From positions 103,409,505 through 103,473,504 of the forward strand of contig OY804575.1 in assembly GCA_963680875.1 (NCBI GenBank): a stretch of 64,000 bases of DNA, read 5' to 3'. The notes below the pieces were generated by a model, which saw nothing but the letters and a program-made list of their open reading frames with translations, was not told where the DNA came from and did not search any database. A program made the position numbers and the translations under genes. Every line of letters begins with the position of its first letter. Position 1 is the stretch's first letter. The DNA is from Bathymodiolus brooksi (lineage: Eukaryota; Mollusca; Bivalvia; Mytilida; Modiolidae). Below are positions 11,868 to 24,037 of this stretch, in pieces.

Positions 11868-12215
11868 AAGTCTGTATGACATAAAATGTGCAAATACATT
11901 TGCTGCTTTTTCGCAGCTAGAATTTATAAAATTGTTACCATGCTGATGTTATCAATTTATATCTAAACCGTGTTAGTTTCATATTGTAAAATAGTTGCTC
12001 AGAATTCAATATTGTTGTAATTTCCCACAAGAATCAACTATTATGTCTTATCTGAAGGATCTACTGGCAATGTTGGCATTATATGTTATATGTGTATTTT
12101 GTACGATATAAATCACCATTGTGATACCTAAAGAGAGCAAACCCTGGGTATATTAATAGATATGGAAATAATTAATCTTCTGAAATGTTTGATTACCGGT
12201 ATTCTAAAATTCAAT

Positions 12216-12388
12216 GAAAACGTAGATATCTAACTTAGTGCGCACGACCGGCTTCTGGATTAACCTTAATCAAGTAAAAAAATAGATGGGAAGGACAAAT
12301 AATTTATAGGTCTTTGGGAGCAAGTAAACAAAAAGTTCTAATCAAAACAGCCAAAATCGGCTAAGCTTACTTATGCCTGAGAGAAATT
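12216..12388 (+). repeat. Family D dispersed repeat
   Basis: aaaacgtagatatctaactt, gtgcgcacgaccggcttctg, ttaaccttaatcaagtaaaa and gccaaaatcggctaagctta follow in family order. It abuts a reversed family B SINE. Confidence 0.75.
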
Positions 12389-12390
12389 GA

Positions 12391-12527
12391 CTTTATCACA
12401 TAATGTTGTATCCGGTACACCCCGCCATGAGCGGGATTCGAAATCACAACTTTATTTGTGATATGTACTGATTGTACAGGTAGTTGTAAATCAAACTATC
12501 ATACGATCACGAACACGACCGGCCCTA
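12391..12527 (-). repeat. tRNA-derived SINE, family B, head half
   Basis: Reverse complement of the tRNA-like head: atcacataatgttgtatccg, gccatgagcgggattcgaaa (box B complement), and gatcacgaacacgaccggcc. The 3' body is absent and family D lies directly at the break. Confidence 0.75.
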
Positions 12528-13239
12528 GATCTAATTAAAATCATATGTTTGTTGTATCCTTTAAAAAAAATGGAGACATTTGGCGATACACTAACATTTA
12601 ACAACACCCCGTTAGAGGTCAGGTCATGTAACCTTTAATTCATCTTTAACCATCCAATCATATGCAAGACATTTGCATATATTGTGTAACATCTATTGGT
12701 GTGTACTTTTGATATCTAAAGATTTAGTAGGGTCATTGCTGATCGGATGGTTGAAAAAATATGAACTCTGCCGTGATCCCATACAGGGATGTCATTAGAA
12801 GTTAGAGTATTGACAAATAAAAATGAAAAGAAATAAATATATAATCTTAATTAGATTGCTAAGCTTAGAGATGTAGTACAATAACGAAGTCGACCATAGA
12901 ACCAAGGTGAAACTATGAATTATAACGTCAACATTTGTTTCTTATTTTGTAAAATTGAAGAGACATCGTTAAAAGGTCCAAATGATTATTATTTAGTGCA
13001 CCAATTTCATTAATTGCATTCCAAAAAATGTGTTATTTACTTACACATTCCCATTTAAATGAAACGTTTGAGGTTGTTGTTTCAACTTTTTCTCGTAATC
13101 GATTATATTGTTTTGTGTTTTGTCTGCTACCAAAACATCAACAGAAGCACATAAGAATTTGGAGGAGAATCATATCAAGTGAAGAATAACAGGAAGGTAC
13201 TGGAGGTTTTATAATCAGTTGTCAAATCTTTAGTTTTCT
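12528..13239. other. Gene-free stretch
   Basis: AT-rich sequence without a recognisable gene or known repeat. Confidence 0.5.
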
Positions 13240-13356
13240 GTGTAATGTTTTGTAGATCATTGTTTGTCCTTTCGTTCTTTTTCTTTTGGCCAAGTGTATT
13301 GTCTGTTCTTTTTCGATTTACGGCTTCTGAATACCACTTTGGTGTCTTCAAACTTT
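13240..13356 (-). repeat. Family C dispersed repeat, 5' part
   Basis: Reverse complement of the family C head, with gttttgtagatcattgtttg, ttcttttggccaagtgtatt and accactttggtgtcttcaaa. Only the first part of the family is present. Confidence 0.75.
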
Positions 13357-14566
13357 CCGTTCATATTTGGAGTAGTAATATATAAGCCAAGAACTAGATC
13401 TAACATTGCTAAATGACAGTCGTGTTTTGTATTTCATTCTAATGGTATTAAATAAATTTACATTGAAAGACATAGAACTACGTGCTTATCAACACAACCC
13501 CTCAGTACCATTGGTAGAAAGCTGGGGCTTGATACATATCTATATAAGTATACCTATCACCCCTTACAAATGTGTACATACAAATAGATGTACTCATTAA
13601 TTACAAAATAGTCTTGAAATTAAACTTGTCGTTTTGTGTTTTTGTCTAATATGTAATCAACTTACTACACACATATTTTAATTATCAACCTGAAAATTTA
13701 CATATGAAAACATTTGATGTTCCTTGTTCTGATTTAGATATATTATACCAGTTTTCAATAATCAGACATTGCGAGAAGTTTCAATAGCGACCACTTCCAA
13801 GCAAAAGCACATGATATCACACCAAATCGTCATTTCATCATACAGATATTTTATTTAGTCTAATTAAATGCCCCCAATGTTTTACCCTACTTTTACGATT
13901 TCCTATGTTGACAAACGACATTCGATTTGGTCTTTTTACGTCTGTTTAAAATGCTGGTATTGCATGTCCAAATCAAGTTGTTCGTGTTCGTTTGTATATT
14001 GCGGTAGCCAACACGAATTCGATGACGAAACCAATTTCGTGTCATCATGCAATGGTCGACTTAAGCGAGGTTTGTATTTTCTAACACCTGTTCTTACTCC
14101 TGGTTTATTGTGAGAAAGATCGTGTTTTTAGATAATTATTTCTTTTGGTTTAACTGCTTTTTTGATCTTGTCTTGTCCATCCGGAGTATGAATCTGTATA
14201 TTATTAATTATCTATATACCACCTTATCTATCCACACCTGCTGGTGGAGGGACAATAAGTCTCCAATACTAAAAAATAGAAAAGAAACCACTTATGTTCT
14301 GGAGGCAAATAGTAGAACGTAAATTATTTGAGATATCTGGGGGAAAACAGCATATAATAACTCATTTTGCTGACTGACCTAATAACTGCTACAAAGAGGT
14401 TTGGAGGACAAAAAGAGTAATAGTAAATCGGTATACCTGTATTTCTGATTTCCCGGGGATTTACGTTGTGTTTAATCGCATAAGAAAAAACACACAAGAT
14501 ACATTGATTATTCATACTTATATACATGTATATATCGTTTTGCAGTCTTTGTTATATTGAAAGAAA
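13357..14566. other. Gene-free stretch with weak ORFs
   Basis: Short + strand ORFs at 13.87-14.32 kb show no splice context or family motif. A less AT-rich patch at 13.9-14.06 kb could be an unrecognised repeat. No gene is supported. Confidence 0.4.
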
Positions 14567-14822
14567 AGTTTGAAGATACCAAAGGGGTAATCAGAAGCCG
14601 TAATTCTAAGATACCAAAGGGGTAATCAGAAGCCGTACATCTAAGATACCAAAGGGGTAATCAGAAGCCGTAATTCTAAGATACCAAAGGGGTAATCAGC
14701 AGCCGTGCATCTAAGATACCATAGGGGTAATCAGAAGCTGTAATTCGAAGAACAGACAATACAATGGCCAAAAAGGAAAAAGGACAAAAGGACAAACAAC
14801 GATCTATAAAACATTACACAAA
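14567..14822 (+). repeat. Family C repeat with a five-fold 35-bp internal array
   Basis: The first 35 bp of family C (gaagataccaaaggggtaat plus cagaagccgtaattc) is present five times in tandem before the family continues with aagaacagacaatacaatgg. The 33.4 kb copy has its own five-fold array of the same 35 bp but with gaggt in place of ggggt. Confidence 0.9.
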
Positions 14823-17601
14823 TGTACAATGTATATGTGGATTGGTGGATATCGATTATACCTCTGTTTCTACGGACATTTTATTTTTATTTTAGAACTG
14901 TACCGGTGGTATTGTATATTCTTTGTTTTACATTTTTTTCAGTTGCCATTTAGTGAATTTATTATTTTTCATTTATGTTCCCATGTCCATATAGTATAAC
15001 TATTTCTACTGTTCCAACTGTAGTCCTCCCACTTGCAATCTGAAAAGCTTTTTTAATATTTAAAAGTACAAAACTGGCTGCTTTCTCTCATTTATTTAAC
15101 TATTTACAATATTGTAAGAATGAGAGGTTAATTTAAGCATAAATTACATCCAAATACGCTTCTTTGTTTTATTAATAACGTATGTTACCTTCGTGTCCCC
15201 TTTTTCATCATAAAAATTAATACATAGTACATTCATACATTTGTATAATATCAGGCTGACTAAATTGATTTATCTAGAACTTCAAGAAATATGCAAAATA
15301 CATTAAAAGCAATTAAGCTTTTATCTTTCCAAAGAAATTACAGAAGACAATAATTTGCTGGTATCAATAATGTTAATATGCACTCGGTGCATCTTCATTG
15401 ATTTACCTTTGCACTATAGTATTGTGCATGTCAGGTAAGACAGTGTGACTGCAAGACGAACTTGAACATATGTTGACTTAATTTCTTCATGACATATCTG
15501 CATTAATTAATACAACATCGTTGCACTTAGGCATCGTTTCTGAAATTATAATAATGACATCCTTGTTGCGTTTTAAAATTTTATACTGTCGTGTTCTGTC
15601 CCCTGATACTTGGAAATTATGGAGCAGATAAGGGTTCTAATATCAGTTGATTTGTGACATCACAATTAAATTGCATAAGATATAAGCCTATCAAAGCCTA
15701 CATTTTTATTATTGATCTTGTCTCGTCTATGAATTCATATCGAGACAATATAATTCAAAAATATTTTTTCTTTTAGATGTCATGTTAGTTATATATCCCG
15801 AATTATAGCTATATTTGGTACAATGAAAGACATGATTTCATTGATTGATTGGTGTTTAACGCCAACATTAGCGATATGTTAGATATGTCGTGGCTCATGG
15901 TTTCAAGGAAGGCAGAAGATGCCATGATATGACTCAAAAATGAGCGTAAATCGCAAAAAGTGTTGTATCAAATTTTCTTTTCTTATATTTGTCTATAAAT
16001 GCATTATGTGTTCATTTCACTTAAATACCTCATGTGACTGGTCAAAACGTTGACACGTGACATCGAAATAGAAATTTCATCAGTCAATGAAGCGTACAAT
16101 CATGCATGCACACCGACCAACGGGAACTATTTTCGAGCGTAATGACAACTAAGTACTACACATATTAACAACAGTTGAAAATGTGGAATATTAAAACGAA
16201 TAACAATAATGTTAATTGTATTAATTGATGTAGAAATGTAGCTATAGTATTGAATGCAATTTTTGCAGTTTTGTTGGGTTGTGAAAGTGTTGACAGAACT
16301 AGATTTCACTGCGTTTAATACAAAACGTACTTCGGTCAACCCTTTCATACACCAATAAAACTGAATAAAGTTTTCACTCAATTCTTAAATAAAACATATG
16401 TACATAGTTTGTTTATTGTAGGAATTTTACTTTCTCAGTCTAAACAACATATACTTATTCATACGGATTCATTTTATTTTATGTATATACATCTAAAACG
16501 TTATTTGTGTTTGATAGCGCATAGTGGTGTCCAACACATATTGTGTTGTGCTTTTAATTTGTTTTTCTTTGTCTTGTGTACCATATGTTGCCAGTTTCTC
16601 TGGATTATCCATCTATGATTGTCTCTTGGGTATTCTCTAACGTTTATTTGAAACCTTGTACTGCCAAAAATCGAATGAAATGAAAATTGTGTCAGTAGAT
16701 TTACACTAAATCAGTGATAATCCATAATACAATATAAGTCTGGAACAGCTTACCTCAGTCAATAGCTCTTTCATCTAACCTAGAATCCTTCAAAAGTGGT
16801 ATCTCCACATTAACATTTGAAGGATTCCCAACCCACCTTTAAATACATATTGCAAGCCACTGTACATATATATAATTAGTTATTTTTGTTTGGTTATTTT
16901 TTTGTTTTTGTTTATTATACTTTTAATGTGTCCATGTACATACCGGTAGTGCACACCGTTCCGAGACGCTACATACTCTAACCTTAGAGTTTAGTCTTGT
17001 ATATGAAAAAAGAAGAAGAATGTATAAAACAAACGTACATAGCTTGACTTCTTTTCCTGTTCTATTACAGACGTAGAACATATTATATTTGCCCCAATTA
17101 CACTGTATAAATAGGTACAAAATGAAAACAAAGACTGTTATAAATGGTTTCAATAGCACAGAGACAATAGATGACAATTGACCCTTTACAGGTTATATCA
17201 ACCTACTATGAATGATTGTTGGTTTAAAAGTCATATTTTATTATATATTTTTTTGGTCATATATCATCTATGTAAATTATAGCTTCCCGACAGATGCCAA
17301 ACATGGCGATTATGATGCTTATACTGTTAAAGCAGATGGTGTCATTTCCTAAGCGTGTGTTTTTATGAAGAATATTGTTGCTTTTTTGATCGTTTCTATC
17401 TTGGTTTTATGTGTAAATGTGCTTGATTTAATGCTGATTATGATAAGTTTACCATCTATATAGATATTTAAGGTTTTCAAGCAAACCAAAGCTCCTTTGT
17501 AGGATTGTAATATAATATGGTAATGCACTACGGCATAACGTTTAATATAGTCTATTACTTGAAGAAGAAATTCACAAAATATTTCACAATAGTCAAAAAT
17601 T
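14823..17601. other. Gene-free AT-rich stretch
   Basis: No gene recognised. At 15838-15905 there is a short SINE-like tail (ttgattggtgtttaacgcca), the reverse complement of the gcgttaaac core that families A and B carry, with an ATCA-type end like the one at 39760. Short ORFs at 16.1-17.6 kb are unsupported. Confidence 0.5.
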
Positions 17602-17720
17602 ACCAAAGACTGTAAAAGTGGTACTTGTTGCTTCTCCGGTCAGGACACCAACATTAAGGAGTACAAGAAAAGGCTTGTCGGCTCATTTGGCGTTAAACCA
17701 CACACGCTCAGTCACTCATT
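17602..17720 (+). repeat. tRNA-derived SINE, family A, internally deleted
   Basis: accaaagactgtaaaagtgg, cttgttgcttctccgg and acattaaggagtac run straight into ttggcgttaaaccacacac with a CACT-type tail. The segment between the middle and the end is missing. Confidence 0.7.
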
Positions 17721-18349
17721 ATGACCCGTATATTTGTATTATGGTTCATACTATTCTCATTTAGCTTTAACTGTTATAGTAAATTTGGTCTATGTCCTGA
17801 CACAACAAAGCAGACTATACAAATGTAGTTCATCAGCATGCAACACTATGTATATTTTCCCAAAGTGGCCAGTCATTGAAATTGAGATTCGTTCCGGTAA
17901 CAGCAGCATATGTCTCTATAAGAACTATTTTCGATGAAAGAAAACGCCAAGATTTCATTTTTTCATGAAACAAATGATTAACCTCTTAAATACTTTATTA
18001 GAAAAGTTTGAGGAGGTAGTTTCTTCTTTTCATCTTTAAAATTGTCATGTACAAAGTAATTAAAATTCAAAATATTTTTCATGATTTATCTGCCCTTGTG
18101 CTCAATTGTTGATGCATTGGTTGTGAAACATATATGTTTCTGTAAGACCTCCTGTACAGAAAACACATAAACAGATGTAAAAATAAACTTTCTTTAGACA
18201 AGATTTCAATACAATCCGTGATAAATGATTTGTTGTATATACATTTAAACAAGAAGACAATAGCCCCTAGAACATACAGTAATTAAGAGTGAAAACAGGC
18301 GTTTGAAATAGTAAGTTTTACCAGCATTGCATATCTACGTAGATATAGT

Positions 18350-18748
18350 AGTATAGTAAGCATAAATGTCCGCAAGAACACCTTAACAACATGGCAAGAT
18401 ATCAATATACATTGATAGGTACATGTAATAGTAAATCAAAGACAATGAATTAAGAAATGCAAATACTCAACTGAAAGCCGGAACCTCTCGAAAATAATAT
18501 GGCAGGTTGTGGTGTTTAATGCCACTTTCAACAATATTTCAGCTATATCGTGGCGGTAAATGTTTTGGGTGGAGGAAACCGGAGTACCCGGCGAAAACCA
18601 CTGACCTTCCGGAAGTCACTCAAAAACGTTATCACAAAATGTTTATAGAGTACACCTCGCCATGGGCGAGATTCGAACTCACAACGTTATGCACTGGTTG
18701 CATAGGTAGTTATAAATCCATATACCATACAATCAACACGACACCAGG
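18350..18748 (-). repeat. SINE family B with extended flank, inverted match to 7480-7860
   Basis: 18508-18748 is a reversed family B SINE (gtggtgtttaatgccacttt to caatcaacacgacacc). The adjacent 18350-18507, with caatgaattaagaaatgcaa and ctgaaagccggaacctctcg, is the reverse complement of the sequence that follows the family B copy at 7.73-7.86 kb. The two loci therefore share SINE plus flank. Confidence 0.8.
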
Positions 18749-20474
18749 TTTTTTTTTAAATGATGTGCATTTAGTTTTATTCGTTGAATCAGAATTGTCA
18801 TGGTTTCTTTCGTATGATCAAATTCGAAATTCAGTGCTCAACGGAAGACATGTAATAAGAGAAATTATGAGTAAGTATCAAAACACTTCATTATCCGTTT
18901 ATACACGAAAATCGATACACAAAAAGATAAATTAGACCACATGGGTTGGAAGTACAAATGTGGGTCGTTGGTAGCTGATGTTAGTCAGCGTTTTGTAAGC
19001 TTGATATCCCGAATACTCGGATATTTCAAAGTAAAATGGTCATTCTTTTCTTCTGCAACACAACAATATTTTCCTGAACGTCCTAATTATTGAGTTCATC
19101 ATTGGATGCTAAATAATAATGCAGCTAAGGTCATATGATACCGTTATTCAAATGCACAGCCATATATTATATTCATATGTCGCCATACTATGATAACGAT
19201 TTATTGAAGATGAATGTTATAACGGTGTATCATTTAATTTGGGAATATGGCATTATCTAATGAAGAGAATATGGGTTACACTTCTCAAAAAGGGATTGGA
19301 TTTCTAAGAAAGTGTCACATTGCTGTATATGTTGTTAGATATATGCAAAAGTAAATTATATTTTTTCATAAAAAAAAACCTTGAAATATTTCCTATTGCT
19401 ATAGATTATGTGATTCTGGCTACATATGTTTCTAAATTCAGTGATTACTTATGTATCATATATCTCAATGTACTTGATATTTAGATGTAGCATAACCCAA
19501 ACAAGTTCTCGTCGTAGATATTTATAGAAATGGACGTCGACCTATTTCTACAACCACTTGTAATGACGTCAGACCAAATTTCCGGCGATACGCATACAAG
19601 CATGAAAACAACAGTTGAACACAAAATAAATGAATTGATTGCTTGGTTGTATTTAAAAACCAGTGGGAAACATTTCAGTTGTATTTGGGACGATACTAAA
19701 ATAACAAGCAATCATGACCCAATCAAAGAATTTAGCTGGATACAGTAATTTAGAATAGCACTTGAAAATGATGATGATTTGGTCATGGGCAACTAAATAA
19801 CACTTTGGTTCTTACAACGTGTTGGTTATGGCAGCACAAGATTTCACTCAAGCCAACTATCCTGTGACTGAACGAATATTGCTAGTCACTCACAACCACA
19901 GAAAATTAGGATCAGGTCTACAGTGCAATGTCTTGAAACTGTATTGACTATGTGAAGCTTAAAGTGTTACATTCTTTTAATTGCAGATCCTCAAGGGTTG
20001 AATGGTTTATTCTTTTTTGCCGCAAAGCATCTTTGTGGTATATGTTTAGCTTACACAGATAAAACATTGCATATTACCAGATTCCAAAACTTTCAATTCT
20101 CAAACCTGAAGCGCTATAGATTAACTCAATTAAAGCAGATTACAATCATTTAAGCAGTTAAAAATATAATCATACGATGGCAATATCTGATGAGTATTTA
20201 TTGTTGCTTAAATTGTGTGTTTGTAAGACTGTCTTGGTCATTCACAAATAAAAGCACTATAAAGATATAAACTTTAAAGAAACCCGAAGGGTCTATCAAG
20301 GTGCTCGTGAAGGGTAAACTGTTCCTGTTTCCTAAAAGTCTCCAGCCGTTTTCCTCATATAGTCAAGACTGGAAAAAGCATTGTCGATGATGGAGGAAAA
20401 TTAAAAATCTACATAAAAGGGAAAATATCCATTGCCATTTGATGAATGGATATTTGGTAGCGATGAACCCGCAA
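18749..20474. other. Gene-free stretch
   Basis: No gene or repeat recognised. An ORF running out of the SINE to 18935 has no family similarity that I can see. Two overlapping ORFs on opposite strands at 19.5-19.75 kb are also unsupported. Confidence 0.4.
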
Positions 20475-20570
20475 GTTTGAAAATATCAAAGGGATGATAA
20501 GAAGTGATAAATCAAATGACAGACAACACAATGACCAAACGAAAAATAGATAAAATACCAAATATGGTTC
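20475..20570 (+). repeat. Family C repeat, old degraded fragment
   Basis: gaaaatatcaaagggatgat, aagtgataaatcaaatgaca, gacaacacaatgaccaaacg correspond block by block to the family C head, with many changes. Confidence 0.6.
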
Positions 20571-23500
20571 ATAAATGCAAATATACTAGAACATTAATAT
20601 CATAAATATTAATTTCAAATACAGGTAATACTAGATGTGATATGAAGTTTTAGAAACAAAAATGAGCTTTCATATAAAAAAAAATAAAGAAAAAAAAGAC
20701 CCCAGTGTGACAGCATATTTATTTACTTCTTTCATTTTTTGTATTGTGACCTACAACTATTATTTTATGTGAGTTTACCCTTTGAAAACTGTCATTATAA
20801 TGACTTTTTTTTCATAATCCCAAAAATGTCAAAGTTATATTTAGCATTCATATATTTCTGCTGTTTTATTTCGTTCTTAGTATTGTTTACAAGCCGTACC
20901 AGATTTTACATAAAATCATGCAAATAGAGCAATATTATTTCTGTCTCGTTTTCTTCCCTCCGAATAACGCGTTTAGTTCCTTTTCACTTCCAAAATATAT
21001 ACATGTTGTGCAAAACACACTTATCATGATTAAAAACAGTCTTTGGAATTTCAAATCTATGCCACATTTAGACCACTGATGATATATATATTTATTTCTA
21101 CTTACAACGAATTAATATCCATATAGGCTATCATTCTGACAGGTAATTTCTATTTATCATAATTATTATTTTACCATTGTCTCTGTAGAGTCATTAACAG
21201 GTGTTTCGCGTCGTCCTATTTGACAGGTTGTAGGAGAAATGTGTCCGCATAATAAAAAGGCATTATCTTTCAACTGAATATAAAATCAATGTTGCTTGCA
21301 TCCATATAACTTTTGAATGACAATCCAATTGGGACGTCCTGCATGGTTTGTCATTTCAATTCTATTAAATATGTGTTTGCCAAATATGTTTTGGATCCTC
21401 CAAAAAACGTGTAATCATATGAAAACACTAAATATTGCATGAATAATTTTATATATATCAAGTTAGATTCAGTACAATGTAGTAATATATCAAGTTATGT
21501 CAATTTTGCTCGAAATGTATAAAAATGTATAGTTGTGGTACACATGTTGCCGTTAAGTGGTCTTGCAAGAAGGAATACAAATACCAAGCAATTGTCTTGA
21601 AAATACCAATGTTAAAAGAAAATCTGAAATATAATATAAAAGATGGAATATCACACCATTTTCTTGATAATATTATTATTCTTTTGGAACACAGAAATTC
21701 AAGAATAAAATGAAAACAAAAGATGGAATAATTGAAAAAGTTATTGAAATCATAGAATACAATATCCAACCAAACGTTATATAAGTCGTTGTGTATAGTA
21801 TATCCAATATGAATAAAGTCTATTGTGCAGTATATTTATTATATTTAGCAAATGAAGCAACTAGGTGCCGCAAAGGACACAGCAGAAATCATACATTATA
21901 CAACCGAATTCAAATATACATCCTTGGGCCCAAATTTCTTTGGAGTAAAACCAAAATCGAATACAATGGTACTGTGTATAATCTGAAAGCACGTTCCGGT
22001 TATCATACAAACGGGAATCAATTTCCCAAGAGCAGAACTTTGTGTATGTTGAACACTATTGACTTATCATACATATTTCAATTGATGGTAGAGAACAAGA
22101 AAAATGAATATCTTTCATGGAAATGTGTGTCAAATTAAAAAAAAGTGTGTCGATTAATACTACTGCAGGCAAAATTTGTCACAACAAAAGTAATATAACC
22201 CAAAGGCATCCATTGCTTCTATAATTACAAAAACAAAGATGGCGACTATAGTTTTCATTCATTGCCTCTAAGGCCCTTTCTTTCAATTTGCCTTCAAGGA
22301 ACAGACACAATACACAAAACATCTATTATGACATATTTTCCTGCAGGTCTTTTGCAAAATATTCATGTTTTAGTACTTTTACTAGACAAGAATGCGGAAG
22401 ATTATACAAAGTAGGTGAAACTCGAGGTCATCTTTGTTTTGAATTGATAGTAAAGCTAAAATCATCTATTATGCTGCTCTAAAGAAGATCTGGATTTGAA
22501 GTAGCATTCATACGTTGATGGTAAATTATTACAATTTTTTCTTTATTTTTTAGATCATGTAAATTGTAAAATTGATAAAATAATAATTAATACAAAAATA
22601 TTAATATTTTATTTTAATATTTATATGTAAATATATCTTGAACTTGATTACTTTATTTATGTTGAAAATTATATTTCATGCTATTAGATAATGAAAATAA
22701 AATATTTAAATAGAATTGGCAACAGGAAACATACAAGGTTGTCATTTATCAGTTTTCTTATATAAATAATCTCAGATTTATTATTTTTCTTATCCAAATT
22801 GTACAACAAAATATATATGTAGAACAAATACACTTGATGTTCGGTATATATTGTAGACCTAATTGTGTTTTAAAAAATAACATTTAAGTTAACTTGTTTT
22901 GAAATGTTTGTTCAACAACAAAAACCAGCATAAATCACATATATATTTTTACGTCAACTTTTATAAAAAGAAATTCAATATTTCCCTTTCGCATTGAATT
23001 GTCAATATATATTTAACATAATTAATATTATATTTTTTTATCATTTGATAACAAAGTGTGTTGAATTTGCCAAAGAAATTTATTCTAAAATATCTTTATT
23101 GTAAATAAATGCATATAATTTATTTTCGTTTTTTAAACTATTAAAATATCCTATCATTGTTTGTGTGAAAAATATATATTATTTAAATCTGTATTTTTAT
23201 TCTTGGTTAGGTGTATAATTTCGCAATACAGATGAATCGACAGTTTATTCAGCAAAACAAAAATGGGTAGTAGATACCTTCAGTTGAAAGATAAATTGTG
23301 AAGAGACAATGGTACGAAACAACATTTAATATTTTGTATTTATATTCATTTTAGTTTCTGCAAGTGATGTGTCTAAATTGTCCTTAAAATCAACATTTCT
23401 TGTAGGTATGTTCTAAAGCATATTTATCAGGAAAATAAAACAAAACGGAAACTGTATTCCTTTGTTCTATAATTAATATAACATGTAAACCTTGTCGTTT

Positions 23501-24037
23501 TCTGACAAAATTATTTCAAAGATTGTAATTGTCATTTTGTGAGACAAGATGGCGACAAAAATTGGGAATTAAATCAGTACATATCCGCCTAGCATAACTT
23601 TTATATGCAGTTGTGAAAGTATAAAGAGACATGTGCAATGCTCAAAATAAATTTTCTGAATTGTAAATTTGGCAAGAACAAGTCAGGTTGTAAAAGGCTC
23701 TGAATAATAGAGAAGAGTCATAATAAATGATATTATGATTTATGTACTCAATAAAGGTGCGTATTGTCATACAAACAAATAAATTAGTAAATACAATAGC
23801 GTAAATAAGATTTTTCTGTCATGATTTTTATTAAATGTGTTTATGACCAAACCTATTTTAACTAGATATAAAATAAGGACTGTAAGGTAGTATATATGGG
23901 TGCAAGTGTTATTTATTTGTCGAAGAATGTCCAAACAAAATCCAGACAAAATGATAGTATTTTTTTTTTCATAAGAAGCGATTGTTCAAACCAACATAAA
24001 ATATTTGTTTTTTCTTAAAAATAACAATAAAATAAAA
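20571..24037. other. Very AT-rich gene-free stretch before the minisatellite
   Basis: Long AT runs, particularly 22.5-23.3 kb, with no recognisable gene. A 115-codon + strand ORF at 21791-22138 has no motif I know and no splice or promoter context. It is not called as a gene. Confidence 0.5.

Noticed and set aside
18507..18935. 142-codon + strand ORF
   Set aside because: Its first half is a reversed family B SINE; the rest has no similarity that I recognise.
21791..22138. 115-codon + strand ORF
   Set aside because: No motif, no clear start context or splice signals, and such lengths are expected by chance over 64 kb on six frames.
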